Part shown: positions 27,102-36,370 of the stretch, piece by piece
Numbering within the stretch: position 1 is the first letter of the stretch
How the letters are laid out: each line of letters starts with the position of its first letter
Assembly (NCBI RefSeq): GCF_014649775.1
Contig: NZ_BMTR01000008.1
Span: 1 to 64,000 of the forward strand
From: Streptomyces longisporoflavus
GTDB lineage: Bacteria; Actinomycetota; Actinomycetes; Streptomycetales; Streptomycetaceae
Reading direction: 5' to 3'
DNA length: 64,000 nt
The notes under the pieces: model-generated
What the model saw: the letters and a program-made list of their open reading frames with translations, nothing else
What the model was told of the DNA's origin: nothing
Database searches by the model: none
Program-made: the position numbers and the translations under genes

Positions 27102-28316
27102 GTGCTGCCAGAGACCCTCACGCTGACCGACCCCCGGCTCTACGCGACCGGCGACCCTCACCCGCTCTGGCGTGCCCTGCGCCGCGAAGAGCCCGTCCGG
27201 TGGCATCAGCCGGCCGACGCGTCCGGCTTCTGGGCGGTCACCGGGTACGAACCCGGACTGCGGGTGCTCCAGGAGTGGGAGATCTTCAGCTCCGCTCAGG
27301 GCACGATGCTGCGCCGCGACCTGACCGAGCCCTACCCGGGTGCGGGGAAGATGCTCGCCCTCACCGACCCGCCGCGCCACACGGTCCTGCGCCGTGCGGT
27401 GGGCCGGCTCTTCACACCGCGTTCGCTGGCCCGCCTGGAGGGCAAGGCACGCTCGATCGTCCGGCCGCTGGTGGCCGACGCGGTGGCCGCCGGGCACTGC
27501 GACTTCGCGACGGACGTCGCCGCGCGCATCCCCCTCGCGCTGGCGGCCGACCTGCTCGGCGTGCCGGTCGAAGACGTCAGCAAGGTAGCCGCGGCGGCGG
27601 CCCGTATCTCCTCCCGCGACCAGGACGACGGCGGCCTCGACGCCCGGATCGCGCACCTGGAACTCCTCGACTACTACAGCCAGGTCATGGAGTCACGCCG
27701 CGCGAACCCCGGCGACGACCTCATGTCCGCGCTGGTCGTCGCGCAGGCGGACGGCGCGGGCCTCACCGACGAGGAAGCCATCCTCACCTGCGACAACGTG
27801 ATCGTCGCCGTGGGCGACACGACCCGCGCGGCAGCGGCGGGCGGCATGCTGGCGCTGCTCGAACACCCCGACCAGTGGGCCGCGTTGAAGTCGGGCCTGG
27901 CGGACCCGGCCCGCGCCGTGGACGAGATCCTGCGCTGGGCACCCCCCGCCACCCACCTGCTGCGCACCGCGGTACGGGACACCGACCTCGGCGGTCAGCA
28001 CATCGCGGCCGGGGACCCGGTCACCGTGTGGATTCCCTCGCTCAACCGCGACGAGTCGGTGTTCGGCGACGGCGACGTCTTCCGCCTCGACCGCACCCCC
28101 AACCGGCACCTCACCTTCGGCGGCGGCGTGCACTTCTGCCTGGGCGCGGCCCTCGCACGGCTGGTCCTGCGGGTGCTCCTGGAGGAACTGGTGACCGGCA
28201 CCGGAGACATCGCCCTGGCCGGTGAACCGCGGCGGCTCGCCTCGTACACGGTGGGCGGCCTCGCCGCCCTCCCCCTGCGCCTCACGGCCCCCGCCGCCTC
28301 CGCCCCAGCCACCTGA
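27102..28316 (+). CDS. Cytochrome P450 of the NRPS cluster
   Basis: A 404-residue bacterial P450. The heme-binding signature FGGGVHFCLGAALAR carries the cysteine ligand near 345; the ExxR motif is in AVDEILRWAPP; the I-helix reads VIVAVGDTTRAAAAGG, with the usual acid-threonine pair as Asp-Thr. The N-terminal region (LYATGDPHPLWRALRREEPVRWH) matches tailoring P450s. The GTG start is supported by three tandem GAGGA sequences. It lies between the hydroxylase and the A-T-C NRPS and presumably oxidises the peptide or a carrier-bound residue; the site cannot be told from sequence. It needs ferredoxin and reductase from elsewhere. Confidence 0.9.
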   Translation: MLPETLTLTDPRLYATGDPHPLWRALRREEPVRWHQPADASGFWAVTGYEPGLRVLQEWEIFSSAQGTMLRRDLTEPYPGAGKMLALTDPPRHTVLRRAVGRLFTPRSLARLEGKARSIVRPLVADAVAAGHCDFATDVAARIPLALAADLLGVPVEDVSKVAAAAARISSRDQDDGGLDARIAHLELLDYYSQVMESRRANPGDDLMSALVVAQADGAGLTDEEAILTCDNVIVAVGDTTRAAAAGGMLALLEHPDQWAALKSGLADPARAVDEILRWAPPATHLLRTAVRDTDLGGQHIAAGDPVTVWIPSLNRDESVFGDGDVFRLDRTPNRHLTFGGGVHFCLGAALARLVLRVLLEELVTGTGDIALAGEPRRLASYTVGGLAALPLRLTAPAASAPAT

Positions 28317-28368
28317 TCCGCGGCGCAGCTCTCCCGCGCCCCCGCTGAACCCCCTCCGAGGAGCCCTC

Positions 28369-31300
28369 ATGTCCGCCACTCCCGCGCCCGCGTACGCGCA
28401 GCACGACGCCACGGTGCACGACCTGGTGGCGGCCAGGGCCGCCACCCACCCGGACGCCGTGGCGCTCCTCGCGCCCGGCCAACCACCGTGCACGTACCGG
28501 CAGTTGGACGAGCAATCCACCGCGATGGCCCGGCGTCTGGTGGCCGGAGGCCTGCGCCCCGGTCAGTACGTGGCCCTCCGCATGGGCCGCACCCCGGCCT
28601 TCGTCGTGGCCCTGCTGGCCGTCCTGAAGGCCGGCGGCGTCTACGCGGCCATGGACCCGAACTGGCCCGAGACGCGCGTACAGCACCTGGTGCGGCAGGC
28701 GGACGCCCACGTCCTGACCGACGAGAGCCCGGATGCCGCCTTCGAACCGCACCCCGCGCCGGGACGCCACCGGCTGCACCTGCAAGGGCCCCCGGTACCC
28801 CCCGAGAGCGCCCCGCTGCCGGTGACGGCGCCCGGCGACGGCTGCGCGGTGATGTTCACCTCCGGCAGTACCGGCGAGCCGAAGGGTTCCGTCTCCCCGC
28901 ACCGCGCGGTGGTGAGCCGGTTCGTCGGGGTGGACTACGCGGACTTCGGACCGGGCCGCACCGTCCTGCAGGCCGCCCCGGTGTGCTGGGACGCCATGAT
29001 GATCGAGCTGTGGTCGGTCCTGATGAACGGCGGCACCTCCCTGCTGCTCGGCGACGGTCTGCACCTGTCCCCCGCCCTCGTCCGCGAGTACGTCACGGCG
29101 GCGGGCCTGGACACCCTGTGGCTCACCGCGGCGCTCTTCAACGCCTTCGTCGACGACGACCCCGGCTGCTTCGCCGGCCTGCGTCAGGTCCTCACCGGCG
29201 GCGAGCGTCTTTCACCGGGACACGTGGCCGGATTCCGCGCCGCGCACCCCTCGATCCGCATCGTCAACGGCTACGGCCCCGTGGAGACCACGGTGTTCGC
29301 CACGACCAGGGTCATCGAGGACGGTGACGCCGCACGCTACGGGCAGATCCCGCTGGGGACCGCGCTGCCCGGCACACGCATCCACGTCCTCGACGCGCGG
29401 GACCGCCCCTGCCCGCCCGGCACGACCGGAGAGATCTGCATCGGCGGAAGCAGCCTCGCCCTCGGATACCTGGGCGACGAGGAACTGACGGCGCGCAAGT
29501 TCCAGACGCTTCCCGGCGGCGAGCGCGTGTACCGCTCCGGCGATCTCGGCAGCCTGCACCCCGACGGACTTCTGCTCTACGCCGGGCGCCGGGACCGTCA
29601 GGTCAAGATCCGGGGACAGCGCGTGGAGCCCGCCGAGCTCGAACAGTTCCTGGAGCGTATCGGTGTGCCGCAGGCCGCCGTCACCGTCCTGCGCGACCCG
29701 GGCGGCGCCGCCACCGGCCTCGCCGCCCACTGCCTCGACCCCGGCGACGGCCGCACCGCCGAGGACCTGCGCGCCCGCTGTGAGCGCGAACTGCCGTCCT
29801 GTCTGCGCCCCCGGCAACTGGTGCTGCTCGACGCCTTTCCGCTGACCGCGAGCGGCAAGGTCGATCTCAGGGCCCTGGCCGAGCGCCTCGACGCGGACCG
29901 CGTGGACGCCCCGGCCTCCGGGGTGCCGGGGCCGGACAGCGAGGCCCACGCATCCCGCCCTTCCCTCTTGGAGGCGGTGCTGACCGAGGCCGCGGCACTG
30001 ACGGGCCGCTCCGTCGGACCGGACGAGGACGTCTTCCTGTCGGGCGGCGACTCGCTGTACGCCATGCAGCTCACCAGCCGCCTCGAGCGGCATCACCGCG
30101 TGCGCGTCGCTCTGGGCGCCGTCCACGAGGGCCGCACTCCGCGGGCCATCGCCGCCGCTGCGGAGCAACTGGCCGTACCGGCGGTGCCGGAGCAGGACAG
30201 CCCGGCCGAGCCCGGGCAGGGCCGGGTCGTGGAGGACAGCCGACAGGACCTGTGGCTCCAGGAACAGCTCGCGCCCGGCGACCCCGCCCACCTCCTTGTC
30301 CTCTCCTTCACCGTCGCCCCGGCCGTGGACATCGGGGCACTGCGCACCGCCCTGGACTCCGTCGCCGCCCGCCACCCCGCGCTGCGTACCGTCTTCCGAC
30401 TCGACGGCCCGTCCGTCGTGGCCCACGAACTGCCCGAGGCGCACATCCCCGTACAGGAGACCGAGCGCGACGCCGGCCTCACGGGCGGCCTGCCTTCCGC
30501 GTGGCTCACCCCCTTCGACCTGGCCACAGACCCGCCCCTGCGCTGCTTCGTCACGCCCTGCGACGCCGGGTCGGTGCTCACCCTCGTGCTCCATCACATC
30601 GCCTACGACGGCTGGTCGGAGCGCGCCTTCCTCACCGACCTGGGCAGGGCGTACGCCGGGGCGGGTGCGGTGAGCGCGGCGGGCGGCCCCGTCCACCGCG
30701 TCCAGGCACCCGCGCCCGTACGGGACGAGGCAGCGGTGGCGCGGGCCCGCGGACACTGGGGGCACGCGCTGCGATCGGCCGAGCCGTTGGCCCTGCCGTC
30801 CGGAGCGCCGGGTACGCCTGGTACTCCGGGTACGCAGGGAGAACGCGCCCGGTACGCGCGGCGGCACCTGTCGCTCGACGCGGCGGAAGTACGTGCCCTG
30901 TGCGCGCGCGTCCACCGCTCACCGCACTTCTCGGCGCTCGCCTGGTACGGCTCGGCTCTGCACCGGCTCACCGGAACCGAGCGCTTCACCGTCGCCACCT
31001 ACCACGCGGGCCGGGAGCGCGTCGCCGAGGACGTGGTCGGCTATTTCGTACGGCCCATTCCGCTCGTACTCGACTTCGGCCCGGGCCAGGGGCCGGCCGA
31101 GGTGGCGGCGGCGGCCCGTCGGGACTGGCTGGCGGGCGTCGGTCTCGCGCCGCTGCCGTTGTCCGACCTCGCGGCCGTCGCGCCGCGACCCGACGATCCC
31201 CGGCTGCCCCCGGTCTTCCAGGCCGCGGTGATCTACCAGAACGCCCCCGCCGCCGACCTGCGCCTCCGCGGCCACACGACGACCCGCCGCGATGTCCCGC

Positions 31301-31506
31301 CGCCCGCTGCTTCCCTGCCGCTGCTCGTCCAGTTCTGGCCGTCCGCCGACGGCGCCTGGGACATCTGGCTGGAGTGCGACCCGACCCGCGTCCCGGAAAC
31401 CGTCCTGGACGAACTCGCCGCCCACCTGACGGACTTCCTGGCGACGCCCGACTCCCCGGGGCCGGAGCCGGGGGTGGCATCCCCGGCAGGGCGCACCATC
31501 TCATGA
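28369..31506 (+). CDS. Nonribosomal peptide synthetase, A-T-C, valine-like code
   Basis: A 1,045-residue NRPS. The adenylation domain (1 to about 520) has VMFTSGSTGEPKGSVSPH, NGYGPVETT, YRSGDLGS, GRRDRQVKIRGQRVE and TASGKVD; the carrier serine is in DVFLSGGDSL near 559; the condensation domain (about 615-1030) has LHHIAYDGWSERAF near 741. The pocket read by eye is D-A-I-W-L-G-G-V-F-K, close to gramicidin-type valine codes (DAFWIGGTFK). The lack of an N-terminal condensation domain fits an initiation module that passes its residue to the next carrier. ATG 28369 follows GAGGAG; the longer open frame overlaps the P450 gene and is not coding. Confidence 0.92.
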   Translation: MSATPAPAYAQHDATVHDLVAARAATHPDAVALLAPGQPPCTYRQLDEQSTAMARRLVAGGLRPGQYVALRMGRTPAFVVALLAVLKAGGVYAAMDPNWPETRVQHLVRQADAHVLTDESPDAAFEPHPAPGRHRLHLQGPPVPPESAPLPVTAPGDGCAVMFTSGSTGEPKGSVSPHRAVVSRFVGVDYADFGPGRTVLQAAPVCWDAMMIELWSVLMNGGTSLLLGDGLHLSPALVREYVTAAGLDTLWLTAALFNAFVDDDPGCFAGLRQVLTGGERLSPGHVAGFRAAHPSIRIVNGYGPVETTVFATTRVIEDGDAARYGQIPLGTALPGTRIHVLDARDRPCPPGTTGEICIGGSSLALGYLGDEELTARKFQTLPGGERVYRSGDLGSLHPDGLLLYAGRRDRQVKIRGQRVEPAELEQFLERIGVPQAAVTVLRDPGGAATGLAAHCLDPGDGRTAEDLRARCERELPSCLRPRQLVLLDAFPLTASGKVDLRALAERLDADRVDAPASGVPGPDSEAHASRPSLLEAVLTEAAALTGRSVGPDEDVFLSGGDSLYAMQLTSRLERHHRVRVALGAVHEGRTPRAIAAAAEQLAVPAVPEQDSPAEPGQGRVVEDSRQDLWLQEQLAPGDPAHLLVLSFTVAPAVDIGALRTALDSVAARHPALRTVFRLDGPSVVAHELPEAHIPVQETERDAGLTGGLPSAWLTPFDLATDPPLRCFVTPCDAGSVLTLVLHHIAYDGWSERAFLTDLGRAYAGAGAVSAAGGPVHRVQAPAPVRDEAAVARARGHWGHALRSAEPLALPSGAPGTPGTPGTQGERARYARRHLSLDAAEVRALCARVHRSPHFSALAWYGSALHRLTGTERFTVATYHAGRERVAEDVVGYFVRPIPLVLDFGPGQGPAEVAAAARRDWLAGVGLAPLPLSDLAAVAPRPDDPRLPPVFQAAVIYQNAPAADLRLRGHTTTRRDVPPPAASLPLLVQFWPSADGAWDIWLECDPTRVPETVLDELAAHLTDFLATPDSPGPEPGVASPAGRTIS

Positions 31507-31554
31507 CGCGCCGTGGGTGCCGGCTGCTTCCGGGGATCGGTCCGCGCCGGATTC

Positions 31555-33255
31555 TCACCCCTTCGCCTGCTCCAGCCACTCCTCCGTCGACCCCTCCGCC
31601 GTCCGCTCCCGCAGATCGACCCGCCGGATCTTGCCGGAGATGGTCTTGGGCAGTTCCTCCGTGAACTCGATGCGGCGGATGCGCTTGTAGGGCGCGAGGA
31701 CCGACCGGGTGTACTCGAAGATCGCCGCCGCCGTCTCGTCCCCCGGCGACCAGCCCTTCGCCAGGACGACGTACGCCTTCGGGACGGCGAGCCGCAGCGC
31801 GTCCGGCGCGGGGACGACCGCGGCCTCCACCACCGCTTCGTGTTCGAGCAGCGCGCTCTCCAGCTCGAAGGGCGAGACCTTGTAGTCGGACGACTTGAAG
31901 ACGTCGTCGCTGCGGCCGACGTAGGTGAGGTACCCGTCCGCGTCCAGCGAGCCGATGTCGCCCGTGCGGTAGTAGCCGCCCGCCATCGCCTCGGCGGTGC
32001 GCTCGGCGTCCCCGTGGTAGCCGGTCATCAGGCCCACCGGCCACGCCGAGAGGTCCAGGGAGATCTCTCCCTCCGCCGCTCCCGGCTCACCCGTGACCGG
32101 GTCCAGGAGCGTGACCTTGTAGCCGGGGCTCGGCCGGCCCATCGAGCCGGGTGTCAGGCGCTGGCCCGGCGAATTGGCCACCTGGACCGCGGTCTCCGTC
32201 TGGCCGAAGCCGTCCCGGATCACCACACCCCAGGCGCGGTTCACGGCCTCGATCACCTCGGGGTTCAGCGGCTCACCCGCCGCCACGATCTCCCGCGGCG
32301 GCGTACGCAGCTGGCCCAGGTCCGCCTGGATCAGCATCCGCCACACCGTGGGCGGCGCGCAGAAGCTGGTGACGCCCACCCGGTCCATCTCCGCCATCAG
32401 GCGGCCCGCGTCGAAGCGCGTGTAGTTGTAGATGAAGACCGTCGCCTCGGCGTTCCACGGGGCGAAGAGATTCGACCAGGCGTGCTTGGCCCAGCCCGGC
32501 GACGAGATGTTGAGATGGACGTCGCCGGGCTTCAGACCGATCCAGTACATCGTCGCCAGGTGTCCGACGGGGTACGACACATGGGTGTGCTCCACCAGCT
32601 TGGGCCGCGAGGTGGTCCCCGAGGTGAAGTAGAGCATCAGCGGGTCGTCGGCGGCCGTGGGCCCGTCCGGCTCGAAGTCCCGGGCGGCCGACGCCGTGTC
32701 CGCGTAGGACAGCCACCCCTCGCCCGGCGGCTCTTCCCCGACCACGATCCTCGTGTACGTGCCGGACACACCGGCGAACTTCTCGACGTCCTCGCCCCGC
32801 ACGATCACATGCCGCGCCCTGCCCCGCTCGATCCGGTCCCGCAGATCGACCGGCCCGAGCAGCGGCGTCGCCGGGATCATCACGGCGCGCAGCTTCATCG
32901 CGGCGAGCGCCGTCTCCCACAGCTCCACCTGGTTGCCGAGCATCACCAGGATCCGGTCGCCTGCCGCGACGCCCTGCGCCCGCAGCCAGTTGGCCACCTG
33001 GTTCGAGCGCGCCGACATCCCGGCGAAGCTGAACCGCTGCTCGCCGCCGCCTTCCTCGGCGATGTGGAGGGCCGTGCGGTCATTGCCCTCGGCGATCGCG
33101 TCGAACCAGTCGAGCGCCCAGTTGAACTGCTCGAACCGGGGCCAGTCGAACCCTTCGTACGCGGTCTCGTAGTCCTCACGGTGCCGCAGCAGGAAGTCCC
33201 GGGCCGCGCGGAACCGTTCCGTGCCGCTGCCGCTCGTCGTGCCCGTCGTCGTCAT
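31555..33255 (-). CDS. Medium-chain acyl-CoA synthetase-like AMP-forming ligase
   Basis: A 566-residue ANL enzyme. Motifs: LYFTSGTTSRPKLVEHTH (P-loop), SSPGWAKHAWSNLFAPWNA, DGFGQTETAVQVAN, YYRTGDIGSLDADGYLTYVGRSDDVFKSSDYKVSPFELES and the catalytic lysine in PKTISGKIRRVDLRE. It resembles the ACSM/AcsA-like group that acts on acetate to medium-chain or branched acids. ATG follows GAGGAGAG. Its 3' end abuts the A-T-C NRPS (48 bp, convergent). It is transcribed away from the cluster toward it, and divergently from the GAF-LuxR gene, so it more likely belongs to primary metabolism than to the peptide pathway. Confidence 0.88.
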   Translation of the reverse strand: MTTTGTTSGSGTERFRAARDFLLRHREDYETAYEGFDWPRFEQFNWALDWFDAIAEGNDRTALHIAEEGGGEQRFSFAGMSARSNQVANWLRAQGVAAGDRILVMLGNQVELWETALAAMKLRAVMIPATPLLGPVDLRDRIERGRARHVIVRGEDVEKFAGVSGTYTRIVVGEEPPGEGWLSYADTASAARDFEPDGPTAADDPLMLYFTSGTTSRPKLVEHTHVSYPVGHLATMYWIGLKPGDVHLNISSPGWAKHAWSNLFAPWNAEATVFIYNYTRFDAGRLMAEMDRVGVTSFCAPPTVWRMLIQADLGQLRTPPREIVAAGEPLNPEVIEAVNRAWGVVIRDGFGQTETAVQVANSPGQRLTPGSMGRPSPGYKVTLLDPVTGEPGAAEGEISLDLSAWPVGLMTGYHGDAERTAEAMAGGYYRTGDIGSLDADGYLTYVGRSDDVFKSSDYKVSPFELESALLEHEAVVEAAVVPAPDALRLAVPKAYVVLAKGWSPGDETAAAIFEYTRSVLAPYKRIRRIEFTEELPKTISGKIRRVDLRERTAEGSTEEWLEQAKG

Positions 33256-33408
33256 TGCGCTCTCCTCGTCACCGGTCCGGGGCCCGCAACCTCTGCCCGG
33301 CTCAGCTCTTCGCCGGGATCATTGCCGGACGCTACGTAGCATCGTGTAATTCGTGGTGCGGATTTCGCCACCCCCGGACGGGGGTGTCCGGAGTGAAGGG
33401 TCTTGCGC

Positions 33409-34245
33409 GTGACGGCTGACGGCGGTGAGGCGGTCGAGCTGCGGGCCGCGCTGCTGCGGCTGCGGCGCGTCACGGGGCTTCCGGTGGCCTTCGGAGGTCT
33501 CGTCGAGGGGCAGCGGCAGCTGCGGATCGGCGAGTTGACGGGCACGGGAACGCCTGCGCTGAGCGGGCTCGCGGTGTCGTCCGGGAACGGCCTTGGCGGC
33601 AAGGCGGTCGCGCTCTCGCGTCCTTGCGCCGTCACGGATTACCACGGCTCGCGCCACATCAGCCACGAGTACGACTCCGCCGTCGCCGCGGAGGGCCTGC
33701 GTTCGGTGCTCGCGGTGCCGGTGGTGGTACGACGCCGGGTGCGAGGCGTGCTGTACGGGGCTCTGCGCTCGGCCCGGCCGCTCGGTGACCGCACGCTGTC
33801 GGCGGCGGTGGACGCGGCGCGGGACGTGGAGCAGGCCCTCGTCGTACGGGACGAGGTGCACGCGCTCCTCGTCACGGCGCGGGAGCCGCAGGCGGGCGCT
33901 GGGCCTGCCAGGGAGCAGGTCCGCGAGGCGCACGCCGCGCTCCGGGCGCTGGCACCGCGCATCGCCGACCCGGCACTGCGGGCGGACATACTGGCGGTGT
34001 GCGGCCGTCTCGCCGCCGCGGCCACGCTGCCGCCGGCCCGGGAGCGGACGGTGTCGCTCGCGCCGCGTGAGGTGGACGTCCTCGCGTGCGTGGCCGGGGG
34101 CGTGACGAACGCGGTGGCGGCCGAGCGGCTCGGTCTGCGGCCGGAGACGGTGAAGGGGTATCTGCGGGCGGCCATGCGGAAGTTGGGCGCCCATACGCGC
34201 CTTGAGGCGGTGGTGGCGGCGCGCAGGGCGGGGCTGTTGCCGTAG
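33409..34245 (+). CDS. GAF-domain LuxR-type transcriptional regulator
   Basis: A 278-residue regulator. The first half (about 10-145) has the pattern of a GAF sensor (LPVAFGGLVEG, GLGGKAVALSRPCAVTDYHGSRHISHEYD, GLRSVLAVPVVVRRRVRGVLYGALR); the C-terminus is a LuxR-type helix-turn-helix (LAPREVDVLACVAGGVTNAVAAERLGLRPETVKGYLRAAMRKLGAHTRLEAV). GTG 33409 has GAAGGG eight bases upstream and is preferred to TTG 33403. It is divergent from the acyl-CoA synthetase gene, 153 bp away, and probably regulates it; the ligand is unknown. Confidence 0.85.
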   Translation: MTADGGEAVELRAALLRLRRVTGLPVAFGGLVEGQRQLRIGELTGTGTPALSGLAVSSGNGLGGKAVALSRPCAVTDYHGSRHISHEYDSAVAAEGLRSVLAVPVVVRRRVRGVLYGALRSARPLGDRTLSAAVDAARDVEQALVVRDEVHALLVTAREPQAGAGPAREQVREAHAALRALAPRIADPALRADILAVCGRLAAAATLPPARERTVSLAPREVDVLACVAGGVTNAVAAERLGLRPETVKGYLRAAMRKLGAHTRLEAVVAARRAGLLP

Positions 34246-34304
34246 GCGCCTTACCGAGCGGCGTCGGCGGAGGGTTGAATGGCCCCCGGTGGGGGGTGGC
34301 GGGC

Positions 34305-34955
34305 ATGGTGTCCACGGACCGTTTTCTGGCCTTCGCGGCGATGTCGCTGCTGGTGATCGTGATCCCGGGGCCGAGCGTCCTGTTCGTGATCGGCCGGGCC
34401 CTTGCCCATGGCAGGCGCACTGCCGTGGCCACCGCGCTGGGCAACGTCCTCGGGTCGTACGTCCTGGTCCTCGCGGTCGCGTTCGGTGTCGGCTCGCTCG
34501 TGGAGCGGTCGGCCGCGGTGTTCATGGCGGTGAAGCTGGCGGGCGCCGCGTATCTGGTCTTCCTCGGTGTTCAGGCCTTCAGGCACCGCAAGGAGATGCG
34601 GGCACAGTCCGTCGGCGCGACCGCTCCCGGTGAGGCGGCGCGCTCCGACGTACGGACGGTCCTGGACGGCGCGCTCGTCGGCGTGACGAATCCGAAGGGC
34701 ATCGTGTTCTTCGCGGCCGTACTGCCCCAGTTCGTCGACCACTCGGCGGGTCACCTGCCCGCGCAGATGCTGCTCCTCGGTCTCGTCCCGATCAGCATCG
34801 GGCTGATCACGGACACGCTGTGGGGCCTTACGGCGTCGGCGGCCCGCACCTGGTTCGCCCGCTCCGACCGGCGGCTCTCGATGATCGGCGGGGCCGGGGG
34901 CGTCACGATGATCGGGCTCGGCGTGACCGTCGCGGCGACGGGCCGGGCGGACTGA
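34305..34955 (+). CDS. LysE/RhtB-family amino acid exporter
   Basis: A 216-residue membrane protein with six hydrophobic segments. It has the LysE-family opening FLAFAAMSLLVIVIPGPSVLFVIGRALAHGRRTAVATALGNVLGSYV (conserved PGP) and VTNPKGIVFFAAVLPQFV later. Members export amino acids or homoserine lactones; substrate is not predictable here. ATG 34305 after GGGGGG is preferred to an upstream TTG 10 codons earlier. It follows the LuxR-type gene by 59 bp and may share its transcript. Confidence 0.85.
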   Translation: MVSTDRFLAFAAMSLLVIVIPGPSVLFVIGRALAHGRRTAVATALGNVLGSYVLVLAVAFGVGSLVERSAAVFMAVKLAGAAYLVFLGVQAFRHRKEMRAQSVGATAPGEAARSDVRTVLDGALVGVTNPKGIVFFAAVLPQFVDHSAGHLPAQMLLLGLVPISIGLITDTLWGLTASAARTWFARSDRRLSMIGGAGGVTMIGLGVTVAATGRAD

Positions 34956-34999
34956 ACTTCCGGCCGCCGCGGCGACCCCGGCTGCCGGGTCCTCGCCGT

Positions 35000-36235
35000 T
35001 CAGCGCTCGATGACCGTGCCGAAGCGGATGTCGTACGTGTCGGCCTCGCTCAGCGGTCCGCGCAGCAGCCGCTCGGCCTCCTCCGTCAGCTCGCGGCGCT
35101 GTGCCTTGTTCAGGGTGCCGAACGGTTCGACGGTGAGAACGGCGGACCCCTTGGCCTCCCCCGTCCCCTCCTCGACGCGCCAGACCCCGGCGAGGAAACC
35201 GTCGACCAGGAAGACGCTGTAGGAGAAGTTCCCCTTCCAGGTACGGCCCTTGTACTCGGCCGGTACGACGCGGCTGCGGTCGGCGTGCGAGAGAAGGAGG
35301 TTGTCGTACTCGGGAAGGAAGCGCGCCGGAGCCGGGGTGTCCGCGTCGGGGCGGGGCGCGTCGGGCAGGTCGAAGAGCTCGACGCCGCTCTCGTCCCGGA
35401 ACGTACGAAGCTGGGGCCGCAGCCGCTCGAAGGCTTCCCGCAGCCGTGTCAGGCCGGCCCAGGTCTGCATGTCCTTGACGGAGGCGGGCCCGAAGGCGGC
35501 GAGGTAGCGCAGGACGGTGGCGTCGGGTGCGGGCGCCGGCTCGCTCGGGCGGCCGAGCCAGTGCTCGGCGGTGGTGAGCGCGACCTGCCCGCTGCGCCGC
35601 CACAGACCGCGCGGGGTGACCTGGACCAGCGGCAGCGAGCAGCGGGCGGCGACGGCGAGCGACTGCGGATCGGCGTCGGGCCAGCGCGGCAACAGGACCT
35701 CCCGCAGCTGCTTCATCGTGCGGGGCTCCTCCTCGACGGCCGCGCGGGCGAGCGAGGCAAGCTCCTTCAGGTCGACGCCGGTCAGGCCGTTGCGGAAGGC
35801 GTGCAGCTCACGGTCGCGCGCGCCCTGCACCAGCGGACGCAGGGTGAGGGCGTCGTCGGCGGTGTGCAGGTGGATGGTGGAGCGCATGGTGACGATGCGT
35901 ACGAGGTCGCGCGCGGCGAGGAGCCCGGACAGATCTTCCGGGTCGAACCCTTCGAGCCGGGCGGCGAGCGCGTAGTAGGGCGGCTTCACGTTCTGCGCCT
36001 GGAGTCCGAGGAGATGGGTGACGGCGTCCTCGACGGAGAGGGCCGTGGAGCGGCGCAGGAGGAGTTGCCGTTCGAGGGTGGCGCGGTTGAGGGCGCGCGT
36101 GCCGAGGACGGGGGCGGCGGCGGTGCGCGGCGGGGCACCGGCCGGCTTCGACGCACTAGGCACACTGAGCCCACTCGGCCCACTCGGCGTTCTCGACTCT
36201 CTCGGCGTTCTCGGCTCTCTCGGCATCTTCGTCAT
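35000..36235 (-). CDS. AlkZ/YcaQ-like winged-helix DNA glycosylase family protein
   Basis: A protein of about 411 residues in the HTH_42 (AlkZ, YcaQ) family; characterised members are DNA glycosylases acting on cross-linked or alkylated bases. Typical stretches are LNRATLERQLLLRRS, DAVTHLLGLQAQNVKPPYYAL, MRSTIHLHTADDALTLRPLVQ, FLPEYDNLLLSHADRSRVVP and GTWKGNFSYSVFLVDGFLAGVW-type sequence near the end. The start is uncertain: codons 36235 and 36226 are both possible, with GGAG just upstream. The first 35 residues are a Pro/Arg/Ser repeat (PREPRTPRESRTPSGPSG) and are probably disordered. AlkZ proteins protect some producers against their own DNA-damaging product; nothing here indicates such a product. 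It is divergent from corA. Confidence 0.8.
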   Translation of the reverse strand: MTKMPREPRTPRESRTPSGPSGLSVPSASKPAGAPPRTAAAPVLGTRALNRATLERQLLLRRSTALSVEDAVTHLLGLQAQNVKPPYYALAARLEGFDPEDLSGLLAARDLVRIVTMRSTIHLHTADDALTLRPLVQGARDRELHAFRNGLTGVDLKELASLARAAVEEEPRTMKQLREVLLPRWPDADPQSLAVAARCSLPLVQVTPRGLWRRSGQVALTTAEHWLGRPSEPAPAPDATVLRYLAAFGPASVKDMQTWAGLTRLREAFERLRPQLRTFRDESGVELFDLPDAPRPDADTPAPARFLPEYDNLLLSHADRSRVVPAEYKGRTWKGNFSYSVFLVDGFLAGVWRVEEGTGEAKGSAVLTVEPFGTLNKAQRRELTEEAERLLRGPLSEADTYDIRFGTVIER

Positions 36236-36370
36236 GCTCCGCACGCTAACGGAGCTTGCGGACATCTGCTGTCCGCAAGCGTGTCGGGACGGTGCCACGC
36301 TCGCGACTTTTGGCCCGTATATCCTCTCCGAGGCCGCAAAGACACACGTTCGACCTCGGAGGCAGCCAGC

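Noticed and set aside
25980..28316. Capreomycidine pathway (VioC/VioD) suggested by the hydroxylase
   Set aside because: No PLP-dependent VioD/OrfR-type cyclase gene lies in the cluster, so only hydroxylation is proposed.
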